Below are positions 17,348 through 27,009 of a stretch of DNA of 64,000 bases, one piece after another; positions within the stretch are counted from its first letter, which is position 1, and each line of letters starts with the position of its first letter. Both the position numbers and the translations under genes were made by a program. Below the pieces are notes generated by a model that made no database searches, had not been told where the DNA came from, and saw only the letters and a list, made by a program, of their open reading frames with translations. Source of the stretch: Leptospiraceae bacterium (GTDB lineage: Bacteria > Spirochaetota > Leptospiria > Leptospirales > Leptospiraceae); the NCBI GenBank assembly GCA_024233875.1, contig JACKPB010000014.1:1-64000 (forward strand), written 5' to 3'.

Positions 17348-20300
17348 TCATCCTGCCGGGACCTTATTTTTGTGTCCGTAATAGATGATTTTTTTTCTTA
17401 CATCATCCGGATTGAAAGGTTTGGTCAGCATATCATTCATCCCGGACTCCTTCACTCTCTCCAGCACATCCCCGATTGCATCTGCTGTGAGTGCTATGAT
17501 GGGTATGGAAATGTTCCCTGTTTTTCGAATCGTACGGGAGGCTTCATATCCATCCATGATTGGCATTTGAAGATCCATTAGTATTACGTCATATTCTCTT
17601 TTATGAAATTCTTTGACGGCAGATTCACCATTTTCGGCTGTATAGACTTCAGCGTTCCATTTGGAGAGAAACTTTGTTGCAACTTTGGTATTCATGGGGT
17701 TGTCTTCAACCAGAAGAACTCTGATACCCGTTAGATCATTTTTAGAATCTGTAATCTCGGGAACTGTCACATAACTTTTGGGAATCAGGGTTTCGGATTT
17801 TTGGAATTCGAGTTCAAAAAAGAACTTAGTCCCAACATTGATTTTACTCGAAATATGAATCTTACTACCCTGCATCTCCAGAAGCTTTTTCACAATCGCC
17901 AACCCGAGACCGGTCCCACCAAATTTCCTTGTTGTATCGGAAGAAGCCTGGGTGAATCGTTCAAAAATATGATCCCATTTGTCTTCAGGGATTCCTATTC
18001 CTGTGTCAGAGATTTCAAAATAAAGTCGAATCTTATCTTCTAAATCCAGAAGAGTCCTTACTGTAAGTTTGACACTTCCTTTTTCAGTAAATTTGATAGC
18101 GTTGGAGATGAGATTGCTGATGATCTGGCTCAAACGGAGAGGATCTCCGATCAACTGGGGAATTCCTTCTTCCGGAAGATCCAGAAGAAGCATAATCCCT
18201 TTGTGTTGGGCGTTTACACCATTCAATTTTGTGATGTTGGTCACCAAAAAAGTAGGATTGAATTCTATACTTTCGAGGGAGATGTTTCCTGCTTCGATTT
18301 TATTTAGATCCAAAATATCATTGATAAGAGTTAGAAGATTGTCTGCGGAAAATTTCAATGCATTCAGATAATCCATCTGTTGCTCTGTGGGAGATTCCAT
18401 CATTAATAAGTTTGCCATCCCAATGATTCCATTCATCGGAGTACGGATTTCATGGCTCATGGTAGAGAGAAATTGGGATTTGGCTCTTGAGGCATTTTCA
18501 GCTTCTTCTTTTGCTTTGAGCAATTCCTGTTCTTTCAGGGTTATATCAGTGATATCTTTGTGGGCTCCGACCATTCTTGCAATTTTTCCGTCGATATCCC
18601 GGACCTTGATGATTTGAGACAAAACATAGATGATGGATCCATTTTTATGGACGAATCTGAATTTGAATTTGAATTCGGGAATGTTGTCGTTTATAAAATC
18701 CATGAGTAGGTTTCCATACATTTCCCGATCATCATCGTGTATCACAGTCTCCCAGAGATCTTTTTCATTTGGCAATTCGAATTCCAGGTAACCCAGCATC
18801 TCTTTCCATCTCGGAGAGTAAAAAATTTCTCCTTTTTCTAAGTTCCAGTCCCAGTACCCATCATTGCTGGCCCGAATCGCCAATTCAAAACGTTCGTTGG
18901 CATCGACCATGTCTTTTTGGTTCTCAATCTGTTTGGTTATGTCCAGAATAGACCCGTAGAATTTGATTATTTTATTATGCACATTGAAGTATGGCTTTCC
19001 TATGATTTCCAAATGATAGAAAGATCCGGATTTATTATGAACTTTGAATATGTTTTTGAAACTTCCTTCCCTATGCAGTTGTTTAAAGCTCTTGAAGAGT
19101 AAGGATTTGGATTCATCGGTTAGCTTGGAGAGGGCATAATGATAGTCGGGCTCTTCTTCGGGAAAGGTTTCAAAGATACGATCACATTCTTCCGACCACT
19201 CGATTCTTTTGGTTCCCAGGTCGAATTCCCAGATACCGATTTTAGCGAGTTTTTGTGATTCTTTCATCAACTTTTCACTGAGGTTGGCTTTTTGTTCCGA
19301 GATCTTTTCCTGAGTGATTTCCTGAGTGAAAAAAACTAATTCTGTAGCCCGATTGGTTTCGGGATCCCTTGAAGCAGGTAGGATTCGAGATTGGAAGTAG
19401 ACATAGAAACCGGCACTATGAAGAATTCGATAGTCATACACTATCATTCCATAGCAATTGCTATCTATAAAATCTCTTATCTTTGAAAGAAAAGTTTTAG
19501 AATCTTCAGGATGAATGTACTTACTGATGATGTCTGAAATATTTCCGGTGAATTCATCAATCTCATATCCAAGTAAATCTTCAATCCTCTGATTGGTAAA
19601 TATCAATTCATGTTTATGGATTGAATAGAGTGAGATGATATCCGGAATGATGTACTCGATATCAGGAATTTGATTGAGAAGTCTACCTTTTCCTGAGAAT
19701 ATATTGAAGAGAATGTCTTTTGTGTATTGATTGGAGAAAAATGCAAAAAACAACTGACCGGGTTTTTGAAATGAGGGAGAAACATAACATTTTATATTGA
19801 TGACTGAACTTTTTACTTTTAAGGAGAGGGTCTCGGTTATTGTTTCGCCCAGAAGACCTCTATCAATCAGGTCGAGGAGACCTTTCTTCCAGAGAGGTTG
19901 AATCAAATCCAAAAGATTCATATTTTCTTCCGGAGAAAACCCCATAGTGTGTTGGATGAATTCAGAAAAGCTGGAATTGAATCGAATCAATACATGGGAC
20001 TTATTGGTAACAAATACAGGAACTCTATCTGCCAGGCGATAGAATTTTTCTTTCAGGATGGGTTCAATTTGAGTAGATTCTACCTTTTTCAAAACAGCGG
20101 TAGTGATTTCTATATCCGGGTTGAAAAGAAATTGAATACGAACCGGATAGCCATTGGTTAGAGTGTATGATGATTCCCATTTGAGCTCTCCTTCGGGAGG
20201 GTAAAATGAGTCCGGAACTTTCCCATCGATTGAAAAGAGTCCTATGAAGTATTCCTTTGGATCAACAGTTTCATAAAAAGATGAGTTTGTAAATTGAGAA

Positions 20301-20407
20301 TAGTTAGTTCCCAGGTTTAGGGATTCTAACTCTCCATTAAAATTTATTCTGTAGGAAAAGGCAAACCCACCCGAGGTTTCTTCCATCCATGAAAGGAAAC
20401 TGTCCAT
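17348..20407 (-). CDS. multi-PAS hybrid sensor histidine kinase with receiver domain
   Basis: This is a soluble 1019-residue hybrid kinase. At least four PAS-like domains fill residues 1-640; the clearest is ASNDGYWDWNLEKGEIFYSP. The HisKA H-box is STMSHEIRTPMNG with His652. The ATPase domain has NLISNAIKFTEKG, DTGIGIPEDKWDHIFERF and GGTGLGLAIVK. A C-terminal receiver domain starts at RVLLVEDNPMN and has its phospho-acceptor in VILMDLQMPIMDG (Asp945). No separate histidine phosphotransfer domain is seen, so the phosphate would pass to another protein. The DCC gene follows in the same direction. No HPt or response regulator is nearby. Confidence 0.94.
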   Translation of the reverse strand: MDSFLSWMEETSGGFAFSYRINFNGELESLNLGTNYSQFTNSSFYETVDPKEYFIGLFSIDGKVPDSFYPPEGELKWESSYTLTNGYPVRIQFLFNPDIEITTAVLKKVESTQIEPILKEKFYRLADRVPVFVTNKSHVLIRFNSSFSEFIQHTMGFSPEENMNLLDLIQPLWKKGLLDLIDRGLLGETITETLSLKVKSSVINIKCYVSPSFQKPGQLFFAFFSNQYTKDILFNIFSGKGRLLNQIPDIEYIIPDIISLYSIHKHELIFTNQRIEDLLGYEIDEFTGNISDIISKYIHPEDSKTFLSKIRDFIDSNCYGMIVYDYRILHSAGFYVYFQSRILPASRDPETNRATELVFFTQEITQEKISEQKANLSEKLMKESQKLAKIGIWEFDLGTKRIEWSEECDRIFETFPEEEPDYHYALSKLTDESKSLLFKSFKQLHREGSFKNIFKVHNKSGSFYHLEIIGKPYFNVHNKIIKFYGSILDITKQIENQKDMVDANERFELAIRASNDGYWDWNLEKGEIFYSPRWKEMLGYLEFELPNEKDLWETVIHDDDREMYGNLLMDFINDNIPEFKFKFRFVHKNGSIIYVLSQIIKVRDIDGKIARMVGAHKDITDITLKEQELLKAKEEAENASRAKSQFLSTMSHEIRTPMNGIIGMANLLMMESPTEQQMDYLNALKFSADNLLTLINDILDLNKIEAGNISLESIEFNPTFLVTNITKLNGVNAQHKGIMLLLDLPEEGIPQLIGDPLRLSQIISNLISNAIKFTEKGSVKLTVRTLLDLEDKIRLYFEISDTGIGIPEDKWDHIFERFTQASSDTTRKFGGTGLGLAIVKKLLEMQGSKIHISSKINVGTKFFFELEFQKSETLIPKSYVTVPEITDSKNDLTGIRVLLVEDNPMNTKVATKFLSKWNAEVYTAENGESAVKEFHKREYDVILMDLQMPIMDGYEASRTIRKTGNISIPIIALTADAIGDVLERVKESGMNDMLTKPFNPDDVRKKIIYYGHKNKVPAG

Positions 20408-20614
20408 TTGATAAATGATATTTTCATTGTAAGGAATTGAAAAGCCTTTTTCATTTTGAAATAGTTCGAGAAAAAATGATTAATTGTGAGACTAATTTGT
20501 AATTCTTTTAAAATCCACAGAGAGGAAAGGACAGTCCAGAGTCCAGTTAGAAAGAAGTTTAAATTTGGATTAAATCGATTGATTTGATGACTGGGATCTG
20601 AAAATCTTTGAAAA

Positions 20615-21388
20615 ATGGAATTAGCTCCGGCATTGTTTCTTTCTCACGGATCTCCTCTGAATATCCTGGCAGATAATTCTTTCAGTAGTTTTCTCCGTAG
20701 TCTTAGTTCGGAGATCTCTCTTCCCTCCACCATTCTGGTCATTTCAGCTCATCATATCACCTCCAAACTGGAGGTAGGGATTTCGGAAAAAATGGAAACT
20801 ATTTATGATTTTTATGGTTTTCCCGATGAACTCTATCGGGTTGATTACAAACCACCCGGAAATCCAGCCTTAGTCGATAAGATACGAAATTTATTTCCCG
20901 GAGAAGACATAATTTCTACATCCAGAGGATTGGATCATGGTGCCTGGTCTGTTTTGCGACATCTTTATCCTGATCAAAATGTCCCTGTTGTTCCGATAAG
21001 TATGAAGAGTACCTGGGATTTAAAACTGGCCTCTGAATTCAGCTTGATTTTGAAAGAATTGAGAAAAGAAAATGTACTGATTTTAGGAAGTGGAAATATC
21101 ACTCACAATCTGGGTAGGTTAGACTTTGCTAATCCGGATGCGGATGTCATGAAGTTTGCCTCAGATTTTGACAATGAAATCAAGTTGGTTCTGGAATCTG
21201 GAGATTTCAAAAGACTTCTCAATCCGGGAGAATGGGGAAGTCTCTTTCGGGAAGCTTTGCCTACTATCGAGCATTATTTTCCGGCGGTGATGGTAGCTTA
21301 TTCAGGATTTCCGGGGGAAAAATTGAAGCAAATGTATGAAGGTTTTCAACATGGAAGTATTTCGATGAGATGCTTTGGATACATTTAA
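20615..21388 (+). CDS. ygiD: DODA-type extradiol dioxygenase (YgiD family)
   Basis: The 257-residue product belongs to the LigB/YgiD class III extradiol dioxygenases, which open catechol rings (4,5-DOPA dioxygenase in the best-known member). The metal-site histidines are visible in LFLSHGSPLN near the N-terminus, VISAHHITSK, GLDHGAWSVLRHLYP and GSGNITHNLGRLD. The usual family form of the second motif is SAHW, so HH here is a small variation. The protein is cytoplasmic. It stands alone with about 200 bp upstream, and the natural substrate is unknown. Confidence 0.9.
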   Translation: MELAPALFLSHGSPLNILADNSFSSFLRSLSSEISLPSTILVISAHHITSKLEVGISEKMETIYDFYGFPDELYRVDYKPPGNPALVDKIRNLFPGEDIISTSRGLDHGAWSVLRHLYPDQNVPVVPISMKSTWDLKLASEFSLILKELRKENVLILGSGNITHNLGRLDFANPDADVMKFASDFDNEIKLVLESGDFKRLLNPGEWGSLFREALPTIEHYFPAVMVAYSGFPGEKLKQMYEGFQHGSISMRCFGYI

Positions 21389-21565
21389 AGGAATTAAAAT
21401 TTTGTACAAAAAACAAACCGGGAAAAAACTTAATTAGAATCAAGAAATTCTTCACTCTAATAGATAGGGTACAGAAAAAGTTGGAAAGAAATCATTAATA
21501 AATAAAATTATTGAAATATGGTATTCAAATTCAAATACTATTATTATTATTGGAGAAAATATGTT

Positions 21566-22048
21566 ATGAAATTCAGATATTTAGTAATTCTTTTGCCTAT
21601 ATTATTTTTTTGTAAGGAAACTGCCCAGGAACCAAAGGCACTGGCAAAGCCTGAGGTGATTTCAGCTTACGAAAGCATATTGGCTGAGAATCAGACTGTG
21701 CATGATAAAATGATTTCTGAACCCGATACATTGCCGGATCTAGATAGTTTGATAGCTTCTCTGGAATCTGCAGGAAAAATTGTAGAAGATTTGGGTCTAA
21801 AGAAATCATTGGAAGAAGAAATTCGAATTTTAAAAGATGTAAAAGGTAAGGATCAGGAAAGTTTTTTTGCAGGGATATCGCGTTTTACAGAACATCTGGA
21901 TACATCGATGAAGACAGGTGGAGTCAAAGTTGCGGGGTACAATAAATTCTTCTGCCCTATGGTGACCAAGTATTGGTTTTCAAAAGGAGAAGAAATTTCA
22001 AATCCATATGCAAAGGACATGAGAGATTGTGGGGAAATGATCCAATAA
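21566..22048 (+). CDS. lipoprotein of unknown function
   Basis: The longer frame opens at 21518, but ATG at 21566 is the better start. It is preceded by GGAG at a good distance and gives a textbook lipoprotein signal, MKFRYLVILLPILFFC, with Cys16 as the lipidated residue. The relaxed lipobox is typical of spirochaetes. The mature protein of about 145 residues is helical and acidic, with a cysteine near each end of the final 30 residues. I do not recognise a domain. The next gene starts 10 bases later, so this is the first gene of a four-gene operon. Confidence 0.75.
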   Translation: MKFRYLVILLPILFFCKETAQEPKALAKPEVISAYESILAENQTVHDKMISEPDTLPDLDSLIASLESAGKIVEDLGLKKSLEEEIRILKDVKGKDQESFFAGISRFTEHLDTSMKTGGVKVAGYNKFFCPMVTKYWFSKGEEISNPYAKDMRDCGEMIQ

Positions 22049-22058
22049 CGGTTTAAAA

Positions 22059-23030
22059 ATGGCCAAAAAGAAATGCTTTCTTGACACTACAGTTCATCAG
22101 ACCTGTCCTTCGAATTGCAAAGCCGCTTTGGAAGGAAATCGATGGATCTCCAATATCAAAGAAAATTGTATTGCAGATCTGAAGATGAACGAATTTGTAA
22201 ATGGGAACAATACATTTACAGCCGCTGTCAGTGCATTCTTGCAGGCTCAGGCAGAAATCATCAATGATTTCGCTCTGAGAGACGAGGGGAATCTGGAGTT
22301 AGTGGGATACTTCCTTCAGATTTCAGAACCGGATGATCTAAGGGATGTGATCAATCAAATTTCAAATGAAATCTTGTTTACTGTTCTCGAAAAAGACTAC
22401 CAAATCTTTCTGGAACTCAAAAAAACAGCGGGTAGAGCCGCACCTCCCAATTATTTCTCAATGAAATCCAGTAGGTTTTGGAAATCCACCTCTCAGGAAA
22501 AGCTTTGTGAAATGATAGTATTTCTCATCCATGAGAAACATCTTTTCAATCTGGCAGGACAATTTCTGATGATTTTGTCTCCGGATGTCATTTCCAATTT
22601 CACCCAATACACTTCACTCACAGAAGATGAGGAAAGAGAACTTTTCCTTGCACTCGAAGACAATATTTACACCATTCCTCTCATCTCTCCCAAGATCTAT
22701 CAGCATATGCTGGATCTCTTCAAAGAAAATTTTGAAATCTTCTTCATTCTGGAAACAATGGGTGCTTTGGTAACCCGAAGAGCGGAGATCGATGAGATCA
22801 CTCAGTCCTTCATTCGTTACTACAAAAAGTCGGGAGAAAGATTTTCTATCCAATGGATTTATTCCGAACTATTTGGTCTGGAATATGAATTGGTCATGGA
22901 AGTATTGAACCAATTGTTTGAAAATCAGTACATTACCCAATCAGAAAAATACACTCTTCAGGCTCTCCTCAAGACAGGAAGTTTGGATTCTTTGAGTGAT
23001 ATCAAAATGGAAATTTTGAAAGACTCATGA
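22059..23030 (+). CDS. unknown helical protein in rRNA methyltransferase operon
   Basis: This 323-residue product has no family I can name. The N-terminal 45 residues hold four cysteines (KKCFLDTT, QTCPSNCKAAL, ENCIADL), which could bind metal. The rest is rich in Leu, Glu and Phe and looks all-helical, with HEAT-like alternation (FLQISEPDDLRDVINQI, LMILSPDVISNFTQY). There is no signal peptide. It lies 10 bases after the lipoprotein gene and its stop overlaps the methyltransferase start by 4 bases (ATGA). The tight packing suggests co-translation. Confidence 0.75.
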   Translation: MAKKKCFLDTTVHQTCPSNCKAALEGNRWISNIKENCIADLKMNEFVNGNNTFTAAVSAFLQAQAEIINDFALRDEGNLELVGYFLQISEPDDLRDVINQISNEILFTVLEKDYQIFLELKKTAGRAAPPNYFSMKSSRFWKSTSQEKLCEMIVFLIHEKHLFNLAGQFLMILSPDVISNFTQYTSLTEDEERELFLALEDNIYTIPLISPKIYQHMLDLFKENFEIFFILETMGALVTRRAEIDEITQSFIRYYKKSGERFSIQWIYSELFGLEYELVMEVLNQLFENQYITQSEKYTLQALLKTGSLDSLSDIKMEILKDS

Positions 23031-24325
23031 CCGGTGAAGTCGAAATCCTTGGGTTCGATTCCGATCTCACCGGATATGGATTCTTCAATGAGAAAAGACT
23101 TACCTTCCGATATGCCTCTCCGGGGGATCTTGTAGTCTTTGAAACCCGCGGCTCCGGAAAAAGAAAATACAATAAAATCCTCGAACACCAAAAAAAAGAA
23201 ACCATCGATTACGGATGCAAATTCTTTACTCAGTGCGGCGGATGTAGAGCTAGAAACATTCCTTATGAGACGCAATTTGATTTAAAAACCAGAGTTTATA
23301 AAAAAAAGTTATTTGAAATCTCGGGAGATCGCATTCAATTCATTCCTGCCCGAAAAACTGAAAATTATCGAAATCGAATGGATTTTGCTGTGTTTCCTGA
23401 GGAAATTGGACTGCATCAGGAAGGAAATTTTCGTAGAATCATAGATATTGATCACTGCAATCTTCAAAAGGAGATTGCGAACCGGGAGCTGAATGCTCTG
23501 AGACCCCATCTTCTTCCTCTGGCGTATCACCGTAAGTCAGAAGAGGGTTATTTGAAATATTTGACAATTCGAACTTCTTCATCCGGAGAGTTGATGTCCA
23601 TACTAACCTTTACTCTTCCCTTTCGTGATACTGAAATGGAGAAAGAATTTGCAGAAGTCATCCTGAAGCATTCTCTGGCAGATCATATCCTCTTTTGTTT
23701 CAATCGGATCAAGTCGGAAGTCTCAGCGGTGGGGGAGTTCAAAGTATTGAAAGGAAATTCCTTTTATACCGAAGAGATTCTGGGAAATAAAATCGAAATT
23801 CCTTTTGATTCCTTTGCCCAACCCAATCCGGATGGATTTTTACCGATTTTGGAATTTATTGGAAAGAAAACTTCCCTTCTAAAAAAATCAATTCTCTTTG
23901 ATCTCTTTTCCGGGAGCGGGTTTTTTTCAATTCTCTTCGGATCTCATTTTTCTGCTCTCTATGGAATGGACTCCGTGCCTGCTTCCATTCAAAAAGCCAA
24001 CGAGATTCTTCGGGAGAAATTTCCGGACAAGAAAATAGACTTTCGGTGTATCGATCTCTACCAAACCAAAGAATTGTTTCTCGGAGACCCCAAAAATAGT
24101 TTTCTGATTATGGATCCACCCAGAAATGGCGTCGGGAAATCACTTCTGGAAATCCTAATTCAATCAGAGGTTCAGGACATCCTATACGTTTCCTGCAATC
24201 CTAATTCTCAATTGACAGATTTGGAGACCCTGCTTCCATTTTATAATGTGGTAGATGGAGTGGTTACAGATCCCTATCCCCATACTCCACATTTGGAATC
24301 TGTATTGCACTTGAGTAAAAAATGA
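23027..24325 (+). CDS. RlmD/TrmA-type RNA uracil-C5 methyltransferase
   Basis: The 432-residue enzyme belongs to the TrmA/RlmD class, which methylates C5 of uracil in rRNA or tRNA using S-adenosylmethionine. A TRAM RNA-binding domain covers residues 1-55. An iron-sulfur ligand set follows (GCKFFTQCGGC plus an upstream or downstream Cys). The methyltransferase domain has FDLFSGSGFFSILFG for SAM binding, MDPPRNGVGKSLLE, and the nucleophilic cysteine motif VSCNPNSQL. Site specificity cannot be told from sequence alone. It overlaps both neighbours by 4 bases (ATGA), which places it firmly in an operon. Confidence 0.92.
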   Translation: MTGEVEILGFDSDLTGYGFFNEKRLTFRYASPGDLVVFETRGSGKRKYNKILEHQKKETIDYGCKFFTQCGGCRARNIPYETQFDLKTRVYKKKLFEISGDRIQFIPARKTENYRNRMDFAVFPEEIGLHQEGNFRRIIDIDHCNLQKEIANRELNALRPHLLPLAYHRKSEEGYLKYLTIRTSSSGELMSILTFTLPFRDTEMEKEFAEVILKHSLADHILFCFNRIKSEVSAVGEFKVLKGNSFYTEEILGNKIEIPFDSFAQPNPDGFLPILEFIGKKTSLLKKSILFDLFSGSGFFSILFGSHFSALYGMDSVPASIQKANEILREKFPDKKIDFRCIDLYQTKELFLGDPKNSFLIMDPPRNGVGKSLLEILIQSEVQDILYVSCNPNSQLTDLETLLPFYNVVDGVVTDPYPHTPHLESVLHLSKK

Positions 24326-25434
24326 AACCTTTTTTAAATTTTTTCTTTGGATTATTTCTATTCGTCTTGTTTGAATCCTGCTCTACTTTCGGAGGGCCGG
24401 ATGTATCACACATTAAGTATCCCGAGGTCATTCGGGTAAAGATAGCCAGTACCGGAACCGGTTTCACTCTTTATTCGGAAGATGGATTGAGTTTGAAGAT
24501 CAATGGAAAGGATTCAGAATTTTCAGGTAAAGAATTCATATACAAAACGTCTTCTTATTCTTCCGGAACTTCGGTATTTGTCAAATCCTATGGCTCCTCT
24601 ATTCATTTGAATTCCACACCCTATAGAGGAAATTTTGAAATCATCCAAAAGTCAATGGGTGCCATTGCGATTAATCATGTTCCGCTTGAGGAATATCTCA
24701 AATCAGTTGTTCCCTCGGAGATGCCGGCTTCCTGGCATTCAGAAGCTCTGAAAGCTCAGGCGATATCCGCTAGAACTTATGCAATATTCAATATTTTTAA
24801 TAAAAGAACTCCTGAATATGATTTGGATTCAGGAACAAATTCTCAGGTGTACAAAGGGATAAAGTCCGAAGACGCCAGATCTTCCCGGGCAGTGACAGAG
24901 ACAGAAAAAATCATAATGGTGTATGACAGTAAACCGATTCAGGCTTTTTTCCACAGTCATAGCGGGGGGGTTACAGAAGATCCTGAGTATGTCTGGGGTA
25001 CAAAAACCGGATATTTGGAATCGGTGGATTCGGAATTCTGTGATCAGGCATTTCCGTATACATGGGATTATAGCTTTACGGGTGCAATCATTACCAATAA
25101 ATTATCCATGCTCGGATTGGGAGAAATCTCTGAGATGGTTGTAGACAAAACTTTTCCTTCCGGAAGAGTATCCAAGATAAAAGTTACCGGTAGCAATGGA
25201 GAAGCAAGTATAGACGGCTCTGATTTCAGATCATTATTCGGAGGCTCTAAAATCAAATCCCTTTTGTTTGAAATCGAACAAAAAGAAGGGATTTTTTTAG
25301 TAAAAGGAAAGGGATTCGGGCATGGAGTCGGTCTCTCTCAATACGGAGCCAATGGAATGGCAAAGGCTGATTATTCCTATGATGACATCCTCAAGCACTA
25401 CTACCGGGACATAGATATAGTTGAAATAGAATAG
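24322..25434 (+). CDS. SpoIID/LytB domain lipoprotein
   Basis: The protein has 370 residues. The signal MKPFLNFFFGLFLFVLFESC ends in a lipobox with Cys20, so it is anchored in a membrane and faces the periplasm. The SpoIID domain spans about residues 120-365: LEEYLKSVVPSEMP with the catalytic-type Glu, ALKAQAISARTYA, HSHSGGVTEDPEYVWG and GFGHGVGLSQYGANGMA. SpoIID proteins are lytic transglycosylases that cut denuded glycan strands, and in non-sporing bacteria they act in cell-wall turnover. It overlaps the methyltransferase gene by 4 bases and closes the operon. Confidence 0.92.
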   Translation: MKPFLNFFFGLFLFVLFESCSTFGGPDVSHIKYPEVIRVKIASTGTGFTLYSEDGLSLKINGKDSEFSGKEFIYKTSSYSSGTSVFVKSYGSSIHLNSTPYRGNFEIIQKSMGAIAINHVPLEEYLKSVVPSEMPASWHSEALKAQAISARTYAIFNIFNKRTPEYDLDSGTNSQVYKGIKSEDARSSRAVTETEKIIMVYDSKPIQAFFHSHSGGVTEDPEYVWGTKTGYLESVDSEFCDQAFPYTWDYSFTGAIITNKLSMLGLGEISEMVVDKTFPSGRVSKIKVTGSNGEASIDGSDFRSLFGGSKIKSLLFEIEQKEGIFLVKGKGFGHGVGLSQYGANGMAKADYSYDDILKHYYRDIDIVEIE

Positions 25435-25442
25435 AGATTGCT

Positions 25443-26165
25443 TTATTTGTCCCAGATTTTTGGTAAGATCTCACCTGCCGGAGCCTGAAGGGCTATGTCT
25501 ACGAGTTCAGTTAGGGTTGAAGTCGATGGATTGATTTCTATTGATTTTGCACCCTGACTGATTGCATATTCCGCTAATTGGACCGGTACGGAAACTTGTC
25601 CGGAGGTTCCTATGATGCAAATCGTATCCACTGATTTCAAAAAGTTCAAACATTTATCAATCATCCCCGGAAAGTAAGCCTCACCAAACCATACGATATG
25701 AGGTCGCAACAACCCTCCGCAGGAAGGACAGAGAGGTGGGTTTGTTGAAAGTGGATGTTCATCAAAATGCTCTATTGTCATACAATCAGTACATCTTGAG
25801 GTGAAAATATCTCCGTGTATCTGAAGAAGTTTCTTATTACCGGCACGGGCATGCAAACCATCTACATTTTGTGTGATGACTAAAAATTCGGGATAATAAT
25901 TTTCCATTTCAGCAATTATTTTGTGTCCGGGATTGGGTTGGGCATTCAGACAGACTCCTCTACGCATTTCATACCAACTCCAGACCAATTGTGGATCTCT
26001 GGAAAATGCTTCCGGAGTAGCCAGGTCCTCGGATCTATAGTTCCTCCAGTAACCTCCTTCTCCACGAAAGGTCGGGATACCACTCTCAGCAGAAATTCCG
26101 GCTCCGGTGAGAACGGCGACATTCTTAGAGTTTTTTAAGATTTCTTTTGCTTTCTCAATTTTCAT
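25443..26165 (-). CDS. cobB: Sir2 family NAD-dependent protein deacylase
   Basis: The 240-residue enzyme removes acyl groups from lysines with NAD+. It has the NAD-binding motif VLTGAGISAESGIPTFRG, the catalytic ITQNVDGLHARAG and IHGDIFTSRC, and a four-cysteine zinc site (CTDC and CPSC). The YEMRRG motif after the first helix has the Tyr and Arg that mark SIRT5/CobB-type enzymes able to remove succinyl or malonyl groups. The start overlaps the end of the metzincin-like lipoprotein gene by 11 bases. It could counteract lysine acylation produced by metabolism. Confidence 0.95.
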   Translation of the reverse strand: MKIEKAKEILKNSKNVAVLTGAGISAESGIPTFRGEGGYWRNYRSEDLATPEAFSRDPQLVWSWYEMRRGVCLNAQPNPGHKIIAEMENYYPEFLVITQNVDGLHARAGNKKLLQIHGDIFTSRCTDCMTIEHFDEHPLSTNPPLCPSCGGLLRPHIVWFGEAYFPGMIDKCLNFLKSVDTICIIGTSGQVSVPVQLAEYAISQGAKSIEINPSTSTLTELVDIALQAPAGEILPKIWDK

Positions 26166-26850
26166 TTTTCTCTTCCTTTAGTTGGGTTAAAAACAAATCT
26201 GCTATCTCTCTCGAAGGAATCATCTTCTGATCAAAACCAAGTGATGGAAAAAAATCATACTCTTTTTTATTCTTCAAGGCTTCTTTTTTATGATTGAAGA
26301 CGGATTCATAACAGGAGTTCATGATTATGGAATGATTGCATCCTAAAAAGTGATAATTTTCATGAATCAAAACGCTGGATGGAGTTGCCCCAATGAGGAC
26401 ATTAAAAGTAAAGTAATCAGCATAGACTACTCCTTTCGTCCTGGTCACCGTCTCGACCACCCCCATCACCTCACCAAAAAATGAAAAAAGAAAATCTCCA
26501 AATCCTCTGGAAGCAAAAGCAACCAATCGGTCACATTGGTTTGGTAAGGGACGATGAACAACGTCATTGTATAGGATATCATGTGTAAAAAAATAGTTTC
26601 TTGTCCATTTTTTTTTGAATGGAATTTCTAACTTTATATTATAATCCTTCAGTTCCTCAGTCAATCGATTGACCATAAAATTGACTCTCGAGTCACTGAC
26701 ATCTTCATCCTGAAGGATGCAGAGTCTGTAGACTACTGTTTCAGAAAAATCATATGAATTTTTAGAAATGGGATTAGGAATACCAATCGTAGTACAATGA
26801 ATCATAGTAGTGTAAATGAATAAGAATAAGAAAATATTTTGAATCCTCAT
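26155..26850 (-). CDS. lipoprotein with metzincin-type zinc motif
   Basis: The frame opens at 26925, but the start at 26850 gives a good lipoprotein signal (MRIQNIFLFLFIYTTMIHC, Cys19), so I prefer it. The key feature is HENYHFLGCNH at residues 163-173, an exact HExxHxxGxxH match, followed at once by IIMNSC with a methionine (residue 177). That combination defines the metzincin zinc peptidases and is closest in spacing to archaemetzincins. I see no prodomain cysteine switch. The protein would be a membrane-anchored peptidase, but activity is inference. It overlaps the sirtuin gene by 11 bases. Confidence 0.7.
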   Translation of the reverse strand: MRIQNIFLFLFIYTTMIHCTTIGIPNPISKNSYDFSETVVYRLCILQDEDVSDSRVNFMVNRLTEELKDYNIKLEIPFKKKWTRNYFFTHDILYNDVVHRPLPNQCDRLVAFASRGFGDFLFSFFGEVMGVVETVTRTKGVVYADYFTFNVLIGATPSSVLIHENYHFLGCNHSIIMNSCYESVFNHKKEALKNKKEYDFFPSLGFDQKMIPSREIADLFLTQLKEEKNEN

Positions 26851-27009
26851 TTCCGACCAATCCAAGTTTTTATTGTTGATGCAGAGTAAATCAGATGATG
26901 GGTTTTGCAAATTATTATTGTTCATTTGTAAGAAAATATTTGAAAAAAATTTGATCCAATTAGAAAAAAAGAAAAGACCATTTCCGATTCATTCTATTCA
27001 AATCTATTT

